Positions 24,365 to 37,690 of a stretch of DNA of 64,000 nucleotides are shown here, piece by piece. Each line of letters begins with the position of its first letter. Position 1 is the stretch's first letter. The notes below the pieces were generated by a model. That model ran no database searches. It worked only from the letters and a program-made list of their open reading frames with translations, and was not told the origin of the DNA. The DNA is from Plantago ovata (taxonomy: Eukaryota > Streptophyta > Magnoliopsida > Lamiales > Plantaginaceae), in the NCBI GenBank assembly GCA_028274465.1, contig CM051456.1, forward strand, positions 110,971,397 to 111,035,396, read 5' to 3'. The position numbers were made by a program, and so were the translations under genes.

Positions 24365-26418
24365 AAAGTTTTCAAACTACTTAGAATTATGCTTTAGCAT
24401 CAGGCCAAAAAGTTTGCTGGAATAAGAGTCGTGCTCTTTTTTCACCAAATTTGGAAATTCATAAGAAACAAGAAATATCCCAATTGTTGGGAGTCACTCA
24501 TAATAAGGGAAAAGACAAGTATTTTGGTCTTCCTTTTCTCTTAGGAAAAAAGAAAAGAGATCTCTTTGATGACACCATTGAAAATGTCTCTAGTAAAATA
24601 GATGTGTGGTATTCTAAATACCTCTCTTATGCTGGGAGACTCACTCTCATCAAAGTTGTCACTAACACAATGCCTGCCTATTGCATGTCCATAACTAAAG
24701 TTCCTACTTTTGTTGTTCAGAAAATTGATGAAATTAATAGACACTTTTTATGGAATGGAAATAAAGAAGGAAAGAAAAAAAGCAAAGTGAGATGGTTTAC
24801 TGTTTGCAGTCTAAAAGTATGGGAGGGTTAAGCTTGAGAAATTTATTTTTGCTTAATAAAGCTTACCTTTTTAAACATTTGTGGAACCTTCTTAAAAACA
24901 ATGATTCTCTTTGGTTCAAAGTTTATAAAGCAAAGTATTTCTCTAACTCCCATATTTTGGAAGCAACCCCTAGACCACAAAATAGCTGGTTCTAGAAAAT
25001 CTTGATAAAACTTAAAGAAACTTTTATCACAGATCTTGCTATGAAAATTGGTGATGGCTGTGATACAAGTTTCTAGTATGACACTTGGTGCCACAATAAA
25101 GTTCTGAAAGATTATACTACCTCTAGTACTAATAATACTCTGCCAGTTAATAGTGTTATTACTAGGAACGGTTGGGATTTGCAAAAACTTGAGTCTCTTC
25201 TGTCCTCTGAGATAGTAAGAGAAGTCTTGGGCATTCCAATCCCCTCTATTCCTACTCATGATACTATTATATGGAAGTCTAGTCCTAGTGGAAATTTTTC
25301 TATAAAACATGCTTACAACTTTCTTATGAATGAGACTGTTATTACTGATTTACATTGGCCATGAGAAAAGTTTGGAACTTAAAAGTGTTGCATAGAATAA
25401 TTTTTTTTGTGTGGCTTGTGATTCTTGATAAACTACCCACAACAAAATTCTTGTATAAGATAAATGTGATTGATTCTGAAATTTGTTCCTTATGCAACTC
25501 GGATGTGGAAACTACTGAGCATATCTTTTTCTCTTGCCCCCTTTTTTTCATGATTTGAGATTGATGATGTTTCAGACTTTTAACAACTCCCAGCCTGCTA
25601 GCTTTGTTGATCTTGTGTTTAATTGCTCCCTGTCATCTGCTGATCAATTAAAATATATCATCTTTTGCTGATTGGCTTGGAACACTAGAAATGAATGCAT
25701 CTTAGGCCTTAAACCTTTTGTGGCAGAAAATTTTAAAAGAAAGTTCTTTCAAGTTTTAATGGACCATGATATTGCTTTTCCCCCACACCACCCAAACCTG
25801 CTTCTGTTGTGCACTGCAAATGGCAACCTCCCCCAAATGGCTTTTTTTGCATAAACATTGATGGTTCTGTTGATCCGCAAACTGGCCATGCGGGTGCGGG
25901 TGCAATCATAAGGGACGAGGGGGAAAATTTTATCATTGCAGGGGCTCTTTATCTTGGCTGTACTGATGTTCTTACGGCTGAGTTTTATGCTTTAAAACTA
26001 GGGCTATCCCTTTGTTCAAAAAAATTCATTGTCGTAAAGTTATAAATACAATCAGACTCTAAAACACTCATTGCTTCTCTTAACAGGGCACAAGCAGCAG
26101 CTTTCCACCACCAAACCTTGCTGGAAGAAGCACTTAGGACTCTGAGGGGATTAGAAGAATCAAGACATCTTCTTGTATATCGGAAATGCAATGGTACAAC
26201 TGACAAACTAGCTAACGAAGCAAGACTAAAGACTTTTGGAAGACAAACTCCTTGCTACTAGTTCTTTTCTTTTTGTTTGGGACATTTGCCCTGCGTGGCT
26301 CACCGCTTTTGTGCATTTAGACTTAATCTCTACTCTTACCCGGTTTGTAACTAACCTTGAACCTCCCTTTAATTTATAAATGTGATGCTTTTCGAAAAAA
26401 AAAAAGTTTTCAAACTAC
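24365..26418 (+). mobile_element. Second 5'-truncated L1-type LINE with 16 bp target-site duplications
   Basis: AAAGTTTTCAAACTAC occurs at 24365-24380 and again at 26403-26418 right after a poly-A run, marking a complete insertion of about 2.0 kb. The body encodes only the C-terminal part of ORF2: the RT thumb region (LGVTHNKGKDKYFGLPFL, 24480), the zf-RVT region (25355-25555), and an RNase H domain starting INIDGSVDPQTG near 25855 with its first catalytic Asp kept. Several stop codons and frame changes break it. It shares the LINE type of the 11.7 kb copy but the proteins are clearly diverged, so the two are different families or old copies. Confidence 0.92.
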
Positions 26419-28560
26419 ACAAAAAAATAAAAATCGACAAAAAAGAAAACAAAAACAAATTCTTCTTCCAATTATTTTTTCTCACCAAAATAGATGCGGA
26501 AGAACACAGATGGCATATGCCATTTACACCATTAATTATTTATTTATTTATTTACAAATTACAACACCTACAGGATTGCATCACTAGTTCAGAAGCTCCT
26601 CTATCTCATCATATTTATCTTGAAGATCGAGAGGGCTATGGGAGATGAGTGCGAGAGGTTAAACGATGTCGGAGCCGTGGGAAGCAGAGTTGTTGGGCTT
26701 CTTCCTAGATTGATTTGGCTTTGAAGCAGCGAAATTTGATCTCTTTGGAGGTGGCAACCGAGAAGATCCATGGCCTGAATGATATGGAGTAGAAAATACA
26801 TAGATATAATAGCATCGTGTCAATCTGGACTATCTGTTAAGATCGCCCGATCTGGGTTTATTTGCCCCATTGTTGATCGATCCAATATGTGGGTCTATGA
26901 GATTCCGATTTCTGTAATTGGGTGGCTGGCGGAGTAGTTTGTCGATTGAAGAGTTCAGATATTAGTTGGGGAAGAAGATAGGGCTTACAATATAAAAAGA
27001 CAGTTTTGCCCCTAACAAAGAATTTAACACAAGCCAACCTATGTGTACATCCGGATCCGACAACACTTAATTATCAATATTTCTTATACTCGTATTTACT
27101 GAATTCCTGTACCACCTTGTTCCCAATTTTAAGCTCCATTTCGCTCCATTACTTTATAACTCATCAACGGCACCTTAATATATTGAGTAGAATTAATGAA
27201 ATTATAAAAGTGTGTGCGCGCGCGCACACATATTCTTGAATTCGAAAATTCTTCCTAAGATCATATCTCAATCAGTGTTCCAATGGTGCAATAACGTTTT
27301 CTATTTTTACTTCTTTTTTATTTTTAATTGTTAAATAATTTGTTTGTATTAAAAATAAATGAAAATATGGGTTTCAAAAGGTTCTATTGATGGGGATGAT
27401 TTTTTATATTTGGGTTACAGTTAGTGGAAAGCTGTGAGATGGTATGATAGATGGGGTTTAGAGAATGTTTAGTGTTGGAGATGGTCTAAAAGTATTGTTT
27501 TTCCTTTTTTGATTTTTTTTAATAACCCACATGCCCTAAAATTTTAATATTTGTCTGGTTTTTTATTCTTCTTTTGTAAGATTGAAGATGGTGATTTTCT
27601 ATGTTTTGAATCTCATCTCAGAGGCCATCCCGGAGGACCTCCTGGGATGCGAAACCCGGGTCATCTCGGACATTTGTGTCGGAACACATAAAAAATATAG
27701 AATTATATATAATAATTACTACACATATATCACCAAATAACATTCAAATTCAAAGATAAGTGTCATAAACTCATAGAATCAAAATAAAGTCATAGTAAAA
27801 TATTAGAACCTAGATCATTAATTATTTTTTACTTGTAAAGTTATATTATACTATTAAATAGAAAATTAAAAGAAAGTAGAATATAAACTAAATTTACTGC
27901 TTAAAAATAATAGGTGTATAATGCGGAACAAAGTATCACTAGTACTACACAGTCTACACTCTACACTACTACTACACAGTCCAACTACTCGAAGTACAAT
28001 TTTTGTGGTGAATGACGAAAGTACCCTTAACCTTATATTATCTAAATTAAATTGGGGGAACGGTAATGTGGAGAATAATCACACTCACACGAAAGTACCC
28101 TTAACCTTAACCTTATACTGAAAGGCGACCGCCTCAAATTTCTTCTGGGCTTTTTAGTGGGCGATCTAAAAAATTTTCACTTTTTTTTTAATTTAAAAAT
28201 CCGGATTAACCGTCCAAAATCTCGAAAAATCCCGGTTTCTGAGATTTTCCCGAGTTTTGGTGGAACCGTCCCGTTATAGTCTCCGAGTGCCGGTTAAACC
28301 GGGTTGACCGGCGAGATTTAAAACACATGTGATTTTATAATCACTTTTCTTTGCATAATTTAATTACTTTAATCAATTACCTTTTCGAACAAGATTAATT
28401 AGGACATCATGTAGTAGAATGGATAGATTTTTACTCGGAACTAAAGTTTATGAGTAAAATAAAGAATCATTCTAGTGATTAACAAAATTCTTTTTAAAGA
28501 CTCGATTTAAAAAAGAAAAGGGTTAATTTAATTACAATGTCATGCAAAAAATCAGAATCC
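26419..28560. other. Intergenic upstream of Tudor-SN
   Basis: No gene recognised. It contains a TTTA repeat near 26535, a GCGCGCGC alternation near 27215, and a possible degenerate MITE right end (GTGTTGGAGATGGTCT at about 27473). A stretch near 28200-28325 with CCGGTT/CCCGAG words resembles dispersed sequence also seen near 27630 and 52240-52400. Confidence 0.45.
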
Positions 28561-28593
28561 TATCACAACCAATAATCTTCTTTTTAGCCCTCT

Positions 28594-28601
28594 TTATAAA
28601 T
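28594..28601 (+). promoter_or_regulatory. TATA box of the Tudor-SN gene
   Basis: TATAAATA lies 68-75 bases upstream of the Tudor-SN start codon, and AACCAAT lies about 20 bases further upstream. Spacing fits a short leader. Confidence 0.5.
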
Positions 28602-31600
28602 ATAAAAAAAAAAAAACACTGTTTGTTAATTTGTTTGAAAGAAATTGTTTTAGTTTCTCAGAAGAAGAATGAGTAATACAATAACAGGTGCAGCAGATGC
28701 AGGAGGAGGATGGTTTAAGGGGATAGTGAAATTCCTTCCATCTGGTGATAGCTTGCTGATCATGGCTAAAACCAAGTCCGCCAATGATATTCCTCCTGTT
28801 AAAACTATCACTTTATCATACCTAATAGCTCCTAGGCTGGTAAGCTCTTGGCTCCTTTTCCAAACCACTATTTCGTACTTGGTGTGATTAGATTCATTAT
28901 CATGGACGGATCCACGATTTGAAGTTGAAGTTGGTGGTTCCGCAAAATCTTGAATTATAGAAAATATTACGTATAATTTTTTTTTAATTGTTGTTGTTGC
29001 CACCCTGTGATCAGTTGGGACGAAATTTATGGTCCTGTTAATTAGAGAAATAAATTCGTTTTCTCGTTCACGCTAGGCTCAAGCTGGCAGAGGTGGCATT
29101 GATGAACCGTTTGCGTGGGACAGTAGAGAGTTCTTGAGGAAGTTGTGTATCGGAAAGGAGGTTGCTTTCAGAGTGGATAAGGCTGTGCCAGACATTCGTA
29201 GAGAATTCGGTTCTGTTTTTCTTGGTGATGAGAATGTTGCTTCGCTCGTCGTTGCTTCAGGTTGGGCGAAGTTCTGATTTGATAATATATATGTTCTACA
29301 TGCATTCTTCTCATGTTCTTGGTCACTGTGGTTTTCGCCGCAATGCTGTAAAGTTTATTTCGCAATGCAGGTCAAGGAACAACGTCATCAACGAAAAGGA
29401 GAAGTTAGTCAGTTTTTGACTGAGTTGCTACGTCTCCAAGAACAGGCCAAGGAGCAGAGTCTAGGTTGTTGGAGCAAGGTCTGATTTTTTGCTTGCCTTG
29501 TCATACTTTTGACACATCCTGTTATTTGAATAGCGAATAATGAATAGTGAACGCTCGAGTGAATTGCTTTCATTATATGGAAAGTGTATATGTGTCAGGG
29601 AACATCGTGTTCATTAGTCCCTTTTTGTTCGTATCGTGTTATATCTGTAATGACTCAGAAAACTGAAGCAACAGTCTTGTTTTGGCCTAATCAGGTACCA
29701 GGTGCATCTGAGGCATCCATTAGGGATCTGCCTCCTTCAGCTGTTCATAATCCTGCTAGCTTCGATGCAATGGCTTACTGGGAAAAGGTAAAGGTAGCCC
29801 ATTGGAGGCTATCGTGGAATCTGTTCCTAATGGTAGCATGCTCCATGTTTATTTGCTCCCACAATTTCAATATGTTGGGGTGCTTGTAGCAGGAGTTCAG
29901 GTACTCTATCTAGATAAAGCATTTACGTCTATGATTCTCCAGTTTTACTTCATGATAATTGATTTTATATTCTTTCTTCGTTTCAATTCTTTCCAGGCAC
30001 CAGGTGTGGGTAGAAACTCTGTATCAAATGGAAACGAAAGCAATGTTTCTGCAGATCCGTTCGGACCAGAAGCCAAACATTTCACTGAGACTCGCGTGTT
30101 GCATAGAGATGTGAGTAATTTTTTTATTTATACATATTATGAATATGAATGTTTCCATTTAGATTCTGCTGAAGAGAGAAATAAATTAATTATCTTTTTG
30201 GGGGTGCAAGTCAGGATTGTATTGGAGGGTGTTGATAAACGTGGCAATCTGATTGGTTCGGTATATTATTCAGATGGTGAATCCGCGAAGGACTTGGGAC
30301 TGGGTATGGTTGAGAATGTAAGTTTTTACATAGATTTAAACATAATGTAGTTTTTCTCTTCAAGGGAGAAAAAGAACAAGAAACGGTTCTTGGTAGTGGC
30401 CACTCTCGTGCTAGCTTAATCGCTATTATGGTATGTGTGTTCCAGGGTTTGGCAAAATATGTGAAATGGAGCGCAGTCTTGCTGGAAAATGACGCTGAAA
30501 GGAAGTTGAAGAATGCAGAACTCCAAGCAAAGAAAGAGCGATTAAGAATGTGGACTAACTATGTTCCTCCGTCAACTAACTCCAAGCCCATCCATAACCA
30601 GAACTTCACAGGAAAGGTAAGTCACTGACTCTCATGGCGAGTCAAGTGATTGGTGTGTCATCTTTTACACAAAATATAACTGCACTTTTTGCAGGTCGTT
30701 GAAGTTGTAAGTGGAGATTGTGTTATTGTTGCCGATGATTCTGTTTCATTTGGAGATCCATCTGCAGAGCGACGAGTAAATCTTTCAAGTATAAGGGCGC
30801 CTAAAATGGGCAATGCTCGTAAAATCAGAAACCTGAACCCTTTGCTCTTGATGCTAAGGAGTATCTGAGGACACAACTAATTGGCCGCCTAGTATGTTTC
30901 CATTCGACTTTCTGTAACTAAAATGTAGTGTACTATAATACTGACTTCATGTTCGTGCGTTTCACCAGGTGAATGTTTTTATGGAGTATACCAGAAACAT
31001 AGATGGACTTTCTGGATTGTTGGAGTTTGGCTCTGTGTTTCTTGATAACTCCTCTAAAGATGCTGATAATGCTAAGGCTAGGAAAAATGTTGCTGAACAT
31101 TTAGTTGCTCGTGGTTATGCCACTGTTATTCTGCACCGTGACTTTGAGGAGAGATCAAATTACTATGATGCACTACTTTCTGCAGAATCAAGCGCGAAAA
31201 TGGAGAAATTGGCCTTACATTCTGGTAAAGAGACTCCTGTTAAGCACGTAAAAGACCTGATTACGGTTAGTGTGTTCAGCTCATTGTTTCCATCCTTTTG
31301 TCATTATATTTCATACTTTGTTGAGTATTTACACTTCCAACTTAAAAAATTCTTGAAGGCTTCGGCAAAAGAAGTGAAAGACTTGTTGCCCTTCCTGAGA
31401 CGTAGCAAGAAAATGCCTGCTGTTGTCGAATATGTTTTCAGCGGACATCGGTATAAAGTTTACATTCCTGGGGGAACATGCAGCATTGCTTTCTCCCTGT
31501 CTGGGGTTAGATGTCAGGGTCGCAACAAGCCTTATTCGGATGAAGCTATTGCATTTATGAGGCTGAAAATAATGCAGAGGAATGTTGAGGTAACTTGAAA

Positions 31601-33085
31601 TGTTATTATCATCGACATAAGTAAACCGAACAATGAGACTCTCTGTATTTGTTGAGACGTCGTTCTGGAAATCTAGTCCCTTGATAATGAGATTTTTGGT
31701 TCATTGTTCTAACTATCTTCTTGCACTCAGATTGAAGTAGAGGCTGTTGATAGAACTGGAACTTTCTTGGGAACTTTATGGGAGTCAAAAAACAATGTGG
31801 CAATTGCTTTATTGAACGTTGGGTTAGCGAGGGTTCAAACTTCTCTCAGTATTGAAAGGATCCGTGATGGTCGCCTTCTAGCTGAGGCAGAGTTTTGTGC
31901 AAAGCAGGAGAGTCTGAAAGTGTGTGGGTTTTCTTTATACTGAGATTTTATGAATCTTCTGTTTTTCCCCACTTAACAAATTAGTAACCTGCTCTTACAC
32001 TCACTATTTCGATTATGTAGATATGGAAGGATCATGTTGAGGAAGAAAAAGCATCTAAAGTTCCTGCTGATGAAAGGAAACTGAAAGAAGAGTTGATGGT
32101 TTGTTGAAGAACCTCTCACTTTGAGCTGTTGTGTTGGGCGTTTGTATGAATATTTTATGATTAATGATCTCTTTTTCTCAGGTCGTGATTACCGAAGTAC
32201 TGGAAGGTGGTAAGTTTTACGTGCAGTCTGTAGCTGATGCGAAGGTAGCAGCAACTATACAAAGAGCATATTAGCTCTTTGGACCTTCAAGAACCTCCTG
32301 CAGTTGGTACCTTTAATCCGAAAAAAGGAGATATTGTCCTGGCTCAGTTTACTAAAGATGATTCTTGGAATCGCGCAATGGTAATTTTTCATTCTATATT
32401 TTCTGTTTATCACTGTATTTTCATTGCATAAAGTTACCCTTGTAATCTAAATTCTGAAGGTTGTGAATGCTCCGAGAGGTCGTGTGAGATCCTTACGAGA
32501 TAAGTACGAGGTGTTCTATCTTGATTATGGAACTCAAGAAGTTGTCATGTATCGTCATCTGCGCCCTCTTGATCCTTCTGTCTCATCAGGCCCTGGATGT
32601 GCTCAGCTGTGTAGCCTGGCACATATTAAGATTCCGAGCTGGAAAGAAGATTATGGTGAAGGAGCTGCTCATATGTTGTGTCATCTCTTATTAGGTTCCC
32701 CACTTCCAGGCAGAGAAGACAATCATGACTCAACCATTGATGAAGACGAAGCTTCTAAAGGAACATCGATGATGAAAAAGAAATTGACAACGAAGTCAAA
32801 GTTTATGTTGAAGAAACAGATTCCAGCCAAGTTTCAGCTTCTTACGAAGAAATAATATCTAGCGAAGATGGTCGAGGAGTAACTGTTTCTGCTAAAGACA
32901 ATGCTCAAGAAGGCGACAATGAAGACACAGTTTCTGCTCAAGATACAGCTTCTAGTGAAGAAACAACGCCTGGTGAAAACACTAGACAAGTAATTACTTC
33001 TGCTGAAGATAATGGTGCAGAGGTAACTGCTGGTGAAGACAAAGCTTTCGTTGAGGAAACAGAGGAAACAGCGCCTGGAGAAGAA

Positions 33086-33247
33086 AAGGCTTCAAGTGAA
33101 GAAACAGCTCCTTGCCTAGAGGTATCTGTTGGTGAAGACGGAGCTTCCACTAAAGAAGAAAAAGAAAAAGCTTCGAGTGAAGAAACAGCTCCTTGCCTAG
33201 AGGTATCTTTTGTTGAAGATGGAGCTTTCACTAAAGAAGAAACAGAT
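33086..33247 (+). repeat. 81 bp tandem repeat coding for acidic SEETAP repeats in Tudor-SN exon 14
   Basis: Two adjacent copies of an 81-base (27-codon) unit encode KASSEETAPCLEVS-(V/F)-(G/V)EDGA. They sit inside a longer Glu/Ser/Thr-rich stretch (about 32760-33330) that ordinary Tudor-SN proteins do not have at this place. Confidence 0.8.
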
Positions 33248-33538
33248 TCCTCTGGTGAAATAGCTCCCACTGGGATCACAAGTTCTGCTGAAGAAGCACT
33301 AATTAGTATTGAAACACGACTTCTCATTTCCGGGTTGTGATAGAAGGGAGGGACAAATCAGTTGGAAAGGCATTGGGACAAGGAACTGGGACTATCTACA
33401 AGGTAACATTAGTCAAAATGGAGGAGGATACTAGCATAAATGCGACTATGTTAAAGGTACTAATTTTACTTCTTTTCTGCAATTGCCTTTCTGAATCTTA
33501 AAATACTTGACCACAACTTTTGGAAGCGTTCAATTTTC

Positions 33539-33950
33539 TCAGAGTACGCTAAGAATCATGGCAGAACAAATGGATAGAGCGAATTGAGTTTATTGAAAGT
33601 AAGAAAACTCCTGTATCTTACGTATTACAGAAAGAAAACATAGCTAGCTATTTATACTACTCTAACCCTATCTATCTTCTCTGCTACAAAGACAATTTTA
33701 TCCCTAACAATTCTATATAGTACACGCCTGTGTTCAACCCTAAACTAACTCTTTACTTCTTATCAAACTCTTCTGGAGTTCCTGATGAGACCTGGACTCT
33801 CTCAATATGGCGGTGTTGACCAAGGAGTTAACCTGTTCTGGTTCAACTCCTATGTGTTGTCTGGTTCAACTCCTATGTTAACTCCTGTGTTGTCTGGTTC
33901 AACTCCTATGTTAACTCCTGTGCTCGTTCTCTTTCTTTCATTTCTTGAGA
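33539..33950 (-). repeat. Copia 3' LTR
   Basis: This 412-base LTR matches 38796-39262 with few substitutions (for example GCGAATTG versus GCGTATTG). It has fewer copies of the internal GGTTCAACTCC unit. Confidence 0.93.
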
Positions 33951-36900
33951 TTCCCCCTCAAGATGAGAGTAAATATTTATTACTCCCATCTTGCCCATGA
34001 AGAACTTAATCTTTTCTGATGGCAAAGCCTTAGTGAACATATTTGCCGGCTGTTGCGAAGTGTGGACATAAATCACCTCAATGATCTTATTTTGTACCTT
34101 TTCTCTAATGAAATGTTGGTCAATCTCAATATGTTTAGTTTTCTCATGATAAACAGGATTCTTAGTCAGGCTAATTGCTGACTGATTGTCACAATACAAC
34201 TTCGTGGGTTGTTTTTGTTCAAAACCAAAATCTTTCATGATATAATGAATCCACATGATTTCACAAGTGGCATGAGCTATAGCTCTGTATTCTGATTCTG
34301 TAGAGGACTTGCTAACAACATTTTGTTTCTTGGTTCTCCAATTAATGAGAGATTTCCCCAAGAAAATGCAGTACCCGGATAGAGATCTTCTAGTGTCAAC
34401 ACACCCATCAAAATCTGCATCTACAAATGCTGTTAATTCCAGGTTTCTTGTGACGACAGTAGAATACCCTGTCCTGGATTTCCTTTCAAGTATCTCACCA
34501 CTTTTAGTGCAACTTCAATATGTTCCTTTGTGGAATTTTCCATGTACTGACTGAGAATATTGACCGAGTAACTGATGTCTGGCCTTGTTAAGGTGAGATA
34601 AATTAATTTTCCAACTATCTTTCTATACTCAGTTGGATTGTTAAGTGGATCTCCATCCTTTTGGATATGGTGATTCTGCTCTATAGGAATGATCAGTGGT
34701 TTGCATCCTAGCAAGCCATGTTCTTGAATGATTTCCAGAGTGTATTTCCTCTGACATAAATATATACCTTCTCTTGATCTTGAAATTTCTATTCCTAAGA
34801 AATACTTAGGTTCCCCTAAATCTCTGGTCTTGAATTGTTGTCTTAAGTACTCTTTTGTTTTGTTCAGTTCATCAGAGTTAGTTCCTCCTAGCAAAATGTC
34901 ATCAACATATACTAGGAGTACTAAGTAGCTTTTCTCTGTTCTTTTAGTGAAGAGTGAATAATCATGCTTGGACTGAACAAACCATATTGAATGAGCGAAT
35001 TAGTGAATTTCATGTTCCATTGTCTGGAGGCTTGCTTTAGCCCATAAATTGATTTGTTGAGTTTACACACTTTATTCTCTAAGGATTCCCCCTTATTGGT
35101 GTATCCAGGAGGTAATTTCATGTAAATGTCCTCATCAAGATCACCATTAAGAAAGGCATTATGAACATCTAGCTGGGAAAGCCTCCAATTGTGTTGTGCA
35201 GCTATAGGCAAAAAAATCTTAACCGTGGTGAGTTTAGCAACTGGACTGAATGTCTCACTGTAATCCAGTCCATGTTGTTGTGTAAATCCTTGTGCCACTA
35301 ACCGAGCCTTGTATTTGTCAAGGCTACCATCTGATTTTAATTTAGTTTTGAAGACATATTTGCATCCTACTGCTTTGTGTCCTTGTGGAAGTGTAGTGAT
35401 GCTCCAGGTATTGTTGTGGTGCATTGCATTCAGCTCTTCTTGAATGGCTTGTCTCCATTGGGGGTATTTGACTGCTTCCTGGAAACTTTTTGGTTCCTCA
35501 AGAATAGATAAGGAGATGGAGAAAGCCTTTTGATTTTCTGAAAGTCTATCATAGGATAGATACATGGAAATGGGATATGCTGTGCTAGATTGAGTGGCTT
35601 GTCTTGTGCCTTTCTTCAATTCTGCACAGTGAAAATCTTTGAGCCAAACGCTCTTTTGTTTGTTTCTAGTAGATTTGCGAAGAGATGTGATTGATTCTGG
35701 TTGTTCTTGCAACTCAGAAGTTTCAGGATCATGATGATTATCGTCCATTTGTGTTGATGAAGAAAGAGAGGGTGAACTAGGAACAGGCGAAGGAGACTGT
35801 GCCTGATCACGTGGCGAACTAGGAACAGAGTTCTTAGGTAGAGTTGTTCTCGTGAACGGCCTGATCCTCAGAAGGAGACATACTGTCATTATGATTGAAT
35901 GAAGTGCGTATGTCAGGAATAAACAGATTGTCTTGGAATGTTTCTGAGCGTGTAGAGTCACATGAGTCAGAGAATGAATTATCCTTTCGGAAAGGGAATA
36001 TTTGCTCATGAAAAACTACATCTCTTGAGATAAAATTGATCTTATTATCAAGATCATACAATTTATAACCCTTGATATTTGCCGGATAGCCAATAAAAAT
36101 GGCTCTTCTTGATCTTGGACTGAATTTGTGGCGAAGTAGTGATATGGACGCCCCATATGTTAAGCATCCAAATGTGCGTATGTGTGAATAATCTGGTTTC
36201 TTTCCAAAAAACCTTTCATATGGTGTATCATTGTTGATAACAACGGATGGTATTCGATTAATCAAGTGTGTCGCTGTTAGAACAGCATCTCCCCAGAACT
36301 TAAGAGGAAGGTCTGCCTGAAACATCAATGCTCGGGCTACATTGAGGAGAGTTTGATGTTTTCTCTCAACTACTCCATTTTGTTGTGGGGTGTAAATACA
36401 AGTCTTTTGATGTAGAATACCAGTACTGTTATAGAAAGATTCTAATTGAAATTCGACTCCATTATCAGTTCTTATGATTTTAACGGTTTTATTAAATTGT
36501 GTAGCTATGAGATGAATGAAATTAGGTAAAATGGTAGCTACATCATATTTGTATTTCATGAGATAAGTCCAAGTCATTCGAGAATAATCATCAACAATAG
36601 TTAGGAAAAATCTGTGACCATTCAATGCTGTTTGGGAAAAAGGACCCCAAATATCTATATGTAAAAGTTCAAGAATAGAATAACTAGAACAGTGTTCATT
36701 AACTGGAAAAGGAATTTTCTTGTGTTTAGCCTTGCTACAGACATCACAAGCTTGTACATCAATGCTTGTTACAATAGGAGAAAATTGCTCAATCAACTTG
36801 AGCTTTGTAACTGGAATGTGTCCTAATCTAGAATGCCACAATTCCTTATTTGGCCGATGACATTGATGTAGTTGTGAAAAAGTCAAGGGATGCAAGCTAA

Positions 36901-37690
36901 CATAATAAAGACCATGTTCAATTCTGATCCTGCCAATCTCCTCCTTTGAAGAGTTCATATGCATTTTGCAATGATCTTTGTTAAATACAATAGAGATATC
37001 ATTATCACCAGTCAATCTAGAAACTGCAATTAAATTTACTTTGAATGATGGCACACAGAGTACATTTCTGAGTATGACATTCTTTTCAATAAGAATGTCA
37101 CCAATATGAGTGACTACTGTGAATTGTTGAGTTGGTAATTGTACTTTTGAAACAACATTTCTAATGTTGTGAGTGTATAATGATGGTGAATAAATAATGT
37201 GATCAGATGCTCCTGAATCAAGAATCCAAATAACATGATTAAAATTATTAAAAACATGATTAACAGTATTACCTGCCCACTCTTCATCAGTGAGATTCTA
37301 TGTGAAATTGTTGGATGAAACGGCATTGATCTGAGAAGTTGATGAGCTGGCTATGGCAGGAGCATTCGGTTTGATCATCTTGAAGAAAGCTTGCAATTGA
37401 GCATTGGTGATGGTTATCTCATCGTTCCTCTGTTGATTCACTGGATTTCTCTGGTCTCCCTGAGTGACATTGACATACCCACCAACACTGTTGTTCCTTG
37501 TGAACTTGAAATCAGGTGGGAAACCATTCTTCCTGTAGCAATTCTTCTCTAGGTGACTTGGTCTGTGACAGAAAGTGCAAATCATGCACTGCTCATTGTT
37601 GTGACCTGCTTTACGGCATTTGGTACAATACAGTTGATTCTTCCCTTTCCTTTTGTATCCAGCAGCCATGTTGGAGGTGTCAACCATCAT
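33906..37690 (-). pseudogene. Copia pol region: zinc knuckle, protease, integrase, RT, RNase H (interrupted)
   Basis: Minus-strand pieces in order are: CCHC knuckle (CTKCRKAGHNNEQC, about 37620); a TAG stop at 37298-37300; aspartic protease core DSGASDH near 37220; integrase with GAG-pre motif LWHSRLGH, D-D-E region (DIWGPF, DNGVEF, PQQNGVVERKHQ), 35834-37054; RT with KYKARLVAQGF, LDVHNAFLNGDL, then YVDD in another frame near 34930; and RNase H with SKSSTESEYRA and HIEIDQHF, ending in the LTR. Frame changes near 35850, 34990 and 34430 and the stop codon mean the copy cannot make a full polyprotein. Confidence 0.88.

Noticed and set aside
32938-33278. Ser/Val-rich minus-strand ORF opposite Tudor-SN exon 14
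   Set aside because: It mirrors the Glu-rich repeat on the coding strand.
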